DNA from: Lineus longissimus
Lineage: Eukaryota; Nemertea; Pilidiophora; Heteronemertea; Lineidae
Reading direction: 5' to 3'
Assembly (NCBI RefSeq): GCF_910592395.1
Contig: NC_088318.1
Coordinates: forward strand, 13,454,349 to 13,518,348
DNA length: 64,000 bases
The translations under genes and the position numbers were made by a program. Shown here one piece after another: positions 60,645 through 64,000 of the stretch; the stretch's first letter is position 1, and every line of letters starts with the position of its first letter. A model generated the notes under the pieces. That model made no database searches, was not told the origin of the DNA, and saw nothing but the letters and a program-made list of their open reading frames with translations.

Positions 60645-62718
60645 ATGCAGAGCTTTTATCTTGTTGTTTCGGGCCTTTTGGTCCTCCTGAAGGTCAGCCT
60701 CGCAACAGGTATGAATGTATAGGCCTGTTTTACCTCAAAGATCAGAAATTCTAGAATGCTTACAACAGGTTAAAAAGCTCAATATTTCTAAGTTTAAACG
60801 AAAGGCAATTAAGGGTTAGGGTAGGACAGTTTTCGCCAAATGTGTCGACTCGAGAATAGTTTGGTTGGAATGCCTTCCGCTTTACTCTAGGCTTAGTGAT
60901 TAACTGCTCCGTCAACAGCGAAGAATCTGGGCCAAGGTGTTTAAAAAAAGTTTATTGATTATAATGTTCTATTCAACTTTACTTAACTGTAGGAGATAAT
61001 TCCAAGTTGAAGTTAACGCGAAGGTAATGATTTCAGAATGTGCCTACAGCGATCTAATAAATGCTGATTGTAATGGCCACGACATTGTTTATTTGAAACT
61101 GAACGTCGAGCAATGTAAGGATGCCTGTGATAAGAACTGCAAATGCAAGTCCATCCAAGCCCGCCTTGGTAACTGCTGGCTGAAGAATTACGTGTGCAAT
61201 GACACAGAGCTGACGTATAAAGGAATAAATCACTTTGCCCAGTTCACAAGTAAGTCATATGTTTTTTGTCTCCACTTGGCACACAGTGTTCGGTCACGTC
61301 AACCTGTTGGGAACAATTAAACGGATTTGTACTAACTTGGACAGAAAACTCAATTAGCTAAACCCGAGTGTAGGTACATGCATCATCAAGAATAAATAGT
61401 CTTTACAAATTCTTGGTATCATGCAGCACTCCTTGCTATCAAATGCCTCATTTCTGACAGAAATGGCCACAACTTCAAAAGCTTCAAACCAAAGACTATG
61501 CATCGTAAAACGCTATCTAAAACACTATTTAGTCGATGTTTGAAAGTTTCCGGATGGTGAAGTCATTCTACGCTCCCTCCCTCTGAGTGATAGAAGTTAG
61601 TACCCAAAGTCGCGGGTTATCGGATTAATTTGATTGCATGGGGGGGGGGGGGGTCTGTGAAAGGTCAAACTATAGTCATTATTTGGACTAAACTTTACGA
61701 AAGGGGACTTCACAAATGATCTGAAATATCTTTTCTAGAGAAAAATCCATTGGATGTCTGTAAACGTAAGTAGACATTAGCATCAACCTCGAAAGTACTG
61801 CACAACGCAGGTGTTGGAATATTTCTTTCATATACATGTACAAAGATATTCATGCCGATCTATCGGCATGGTGCGTATGAGTATTATCAAAAAAGAGGAG
61901 ACTTTGGCAATGACGTCTCACCGCCTGTAACCGGTAGAAAGATATTGCGCCTCTAAGATATCATAGGCTGAAGCCAGCTTCGGACCCGAACGAATATTGT
62001 CAAAAATAGCGTAGTAGTCTATGCGTAGTAGATTGACAAACAAGATCGATGATTGAAAAAATGAATGCTTTCTACCAGGTCCTGTATCTTTCGTACATTT
62101 CAGCTGTGAGATGCGAATACGGCAAACCCATCAACGCCGACTGTAACAGTCACGACATCAAACACTTCATTGGTTTGAACCCCTCGCAATGCCAGGCTAA
62201 GTGTGACAAGCGATGCGACTGTGTGTCAATACAAGCCCGCTACAATCACTGCTGGATCAAAAACCATGTCTGCACTGATACCGAGCTCGTTCGCAAGGGT
62301 CAGAAGGGCTTTGCGGAATGGAACAGTAAGGCTCACAGCTTTATTTAATTTATCACTTTCCTCAAGCAGAATGTTTACATCAGACAGTGCACTGACGAAG
62401 TTACTGGAGTATGGGCAAAAAGTTACCCTAGTTAAATTTCCTATGCTTGAAACGAGGGATATTTCATAAACTATGCCATTTAAAGATAGCTCTTAGAGTG
62501 TTTTTTACTATCAAACATGTTGGAAGGAAGAATCTCAACACTGCCAGAGTACTGGGCCCGGGGTCAAGCGTTAGAAAGGAACGAAAACAAAATCACACAT
62601 TACTCGAAATTACGGAGTATTTTTAAATAGCTTTATCCTGTAGGCTATACATTTACACGTATTATTTTGTACAATCCATTCACACTTGTGTTTTTCAGAG
62701 GGGAATTGCACGTACTAG
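60645..62718 (+). CDS. Secreted protein with two 8-cysteine PAN-like domains
   Basis: Exons 60645-60708, 61037-61249, 61739-61765, 62104-62325 and 62699-62718; all introns phase 1; 181 residues. A signal peptide (LVVSGLLVLLKVSLA core) comes first. Two homologous domains (about 22-93 and 105-176) each lie on one symmetrical exon and share ADCN-x-HDI, QC-x3-CDK-x-C-x-C, SIQAR, CW-x-KN and VC-x-DTEL. Each has eight cysteines. The CW-x-K and preceding pattern recall PAN/apple modules, which bind proteins or carbohydrates, but I cannot assign a known family with certainty. A 9-residue linker exon (KNPLDVCK) and a tiny last exon (KGNCTY, stop) each add one cysteine, which may pair. An ATTAAA lies near 62989. 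TATA box at 60149-60155. Confidence 0.72.
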
Positions 62719-64000
62719 GTTTGGTAAGTTAAACTTTGGTAGTTATCGTAATCTATCTTCCTGATAATTGTAAACATTCAAGAAACTACATGTAGCTGAA
62801 ACTACGTGATCAAAATGACTAGACTTCCGACACCAAAGGTATTTTTACAGTATCACTCCTTCCGAACAAATTGCTTGTCCTGTAAAGGTTTTATTTTATT
62901 TTCAGAGTCTTGCCAGAGGATCACTGAAATTCGTTAATCATTGACAAACATTGTCGCTGTTTCTGTAATTTTCGGTGCACAATGTGCTAATTAAAGAGAC
63001 GAGTACGAAATATTGTTTCCTTTGTATATTTTTTAAATTGTTATCAGGCACGGCCGTTTGTTTTTCCTTGAGCGGATTTGCGGCTTCGTCTGTTTGAAAC
63101 TAGTTAGTAGGGTTTTTTCGGCTGTGTAAACATTGAACTTGTCTCAGGATGATTATTGCCTATTCTAGCTAATCGATGAGCGTGCACCCTGTTCATTGGA
63201 ATAGGTCTACGTTGCTGATCCTGTTGGGTGAAAAGATCCTGCCGATTTTCCAATGACATTTGCTCTGAAATTGAAGGTGTCGAGGAGCTGTGTGAGGCAG
63301 CTGGTCATCATCCAACATTCTGTTCCTTAATGCAAGTATCAATTCGTTTTTTGTACCCCCCCTCCTCAAGGGTAGTTGAGCTATCACCACTAATCTTTGC
63401 CGATGCTTGAGTAGTGTTTATATTTCCTTCAGTGAAAATTTGGCGAAGCTGGAAAGAATAAGGATGCTAATGTGTTGATGTCTTGTCGAACATACAGCCT
63501 TACCCAGTAAAATTAGTCCGGTTACTTTATATGATGGTGACAACTGATATATTGTTGATGGTGATGTCTTGACGAAAGAAAAAGTAGCCTTGGTGAAAAA
63601 AGGGTGATGCTTGAGCCTTAAGATGTCGTTATAGGGTGATAAGGTATCGTACCCTTGAGGAGGGGGGGGGGGGTACAAGACACGAATTGATACTTGCATA
63701 ACAGGCACGTTAAAATGAGGGTAAACTCAACACATTGCTCCTACAGCTGTACAGTTGAACTTTGGTTATTGAGTATCCTTGACTGCCGCTGAAAGGGTGG
63801 ATGTCGTCCTGGGTGCCGACAAATGGTACCCAGGTTCGAGATCGATTGGACAAAAAGCACCCTGGGTGCCATTACACTAGACAAACAGCACCCAGCTTCT
63901 TTTTGCCTGGCTTACGGATCTTAGGGACGAGGACGTTTCTTGCAATCTCGTTTTATCTCGCGCCGTGGTACATATCACATGGGGCTAGGGAGCGTATGTC
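62719..64000. other. Downstream region with inverted repeat; no gene seen
   Basis: 3' UTR of the PAN-like gene to about 63000 (ATTAAA near 62989), then non-coding sequence including the inverted-repeat element 63331-63698 and short ccctgggtgcc words near 63800-63900. Confidence 0.5.
63331..63698. mobile_element. 368-bp inverted-repeat (MITE-like) element
   Basis: The left arm 63331-63374 (TGCAAGTATCAATTCG ... cctcctcaagggta) is inverted at 63650-63698, with a few mismatches and a longer C/G run in the right arm. No coding capacity; target duplication unclear. Confidence 0.75.

Noticed and set aside
61636-61660. Poly-G run and similar homopolymers (27153, 42207, 56967, 63661)
   Set aside because: Simple homopolymers; no feature beyond slippage or sequencing uncertainty.

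Overview
The window is animal nuclear DNA. Genes are split into many short exons with GT-AG introns, the genes are widely spaced, and the introns and intergenic DNA carry SINE-like, MITE-like, hAT-like and minisatellite repeats. The gene set (PRMT7, DRC4/GAS8, a SPATA2/tamozhennic-type protein, RNMT, FAM210A, an animal phosphoenolpyruvate-synthase-like protein, small secreted Cys-rich proteins) and the frequent acatgtac words suggest a marine invertebrate bilaterian, such as a lophotrochozoan or non-vertebrate deuterostome. I cannot name the species. Exon boundaries were chosen by hand from splice signals and phase continuity. Every gene model below keeps an open frame across all listed junctions.

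Layout, left to right. (1) 1273-5009 (+): type I membrane protein with four 4-Cys half-LDLa modules, one full LDLa, a TM segment and two PPSY motifs; the 5' end is not seen. (2) 6383-12331 (+): PRMT7, 14 exons, complete. (3) 15429-18976 (-): DRC4/GAS8, ciliary dynein regulatory complex subunit, 8 exons. (4) 22207-25383 (+): SPATA2/tamozhennic-like adaptor with three C-terminal NZF zinc fingers. (5) 26683-27691 (+): small secreted protein with AVIT/prokineticin-like cysteine spacing. (6) 29772-34987 (-): mRNA cap guanine-N7 methyltransferase (RNMT), with repetitive coding sequence at both ends; first coding exon not found. (7) 35668-37408 (+): FAM210A-like mitochondrial membrane protein, probably head-to-head with RNMT. 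(8) 38834-57145 (-): a 32-exon gene for a 1312-residue membrane-anchored protein with an N-terminal beta-rich domain, a PEP synthase/PPDK-type ATP-grasp domain and a C-terminal swivelling His domain; the layout is that of rifampicin phosphotransferase. (9) 57691-59021 (+): secreted single-Kunitz protein. (10) 60645-62718 (+): secreted protein with two 8-Cys PAN-like domains.

The genes do not form one pathway; they are neighbours on a chromosome. Two local arrangements matter for regulation: the RNMT/FAM210A divergent pair, and the divergent start of the 32-exon gene and the Kunitz gene across 545 bp with a TATA box on the Kunitz side. FAM210A and the 32-exon gene converge, with candidate poly(A) signals about 290 bp apart.

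The most interesting items are the animal rifampicin-phosphotransferase-like gene with its extra N-terminal domain and decayed exon copies in one intron, a 1.36-kb intronic inverted repeat inside it, a 430-bp foldback element with a target-site duplication, the half-LDLa receptor, the repeat-flanked RNMT, and three small secreted Cys-rich genes.
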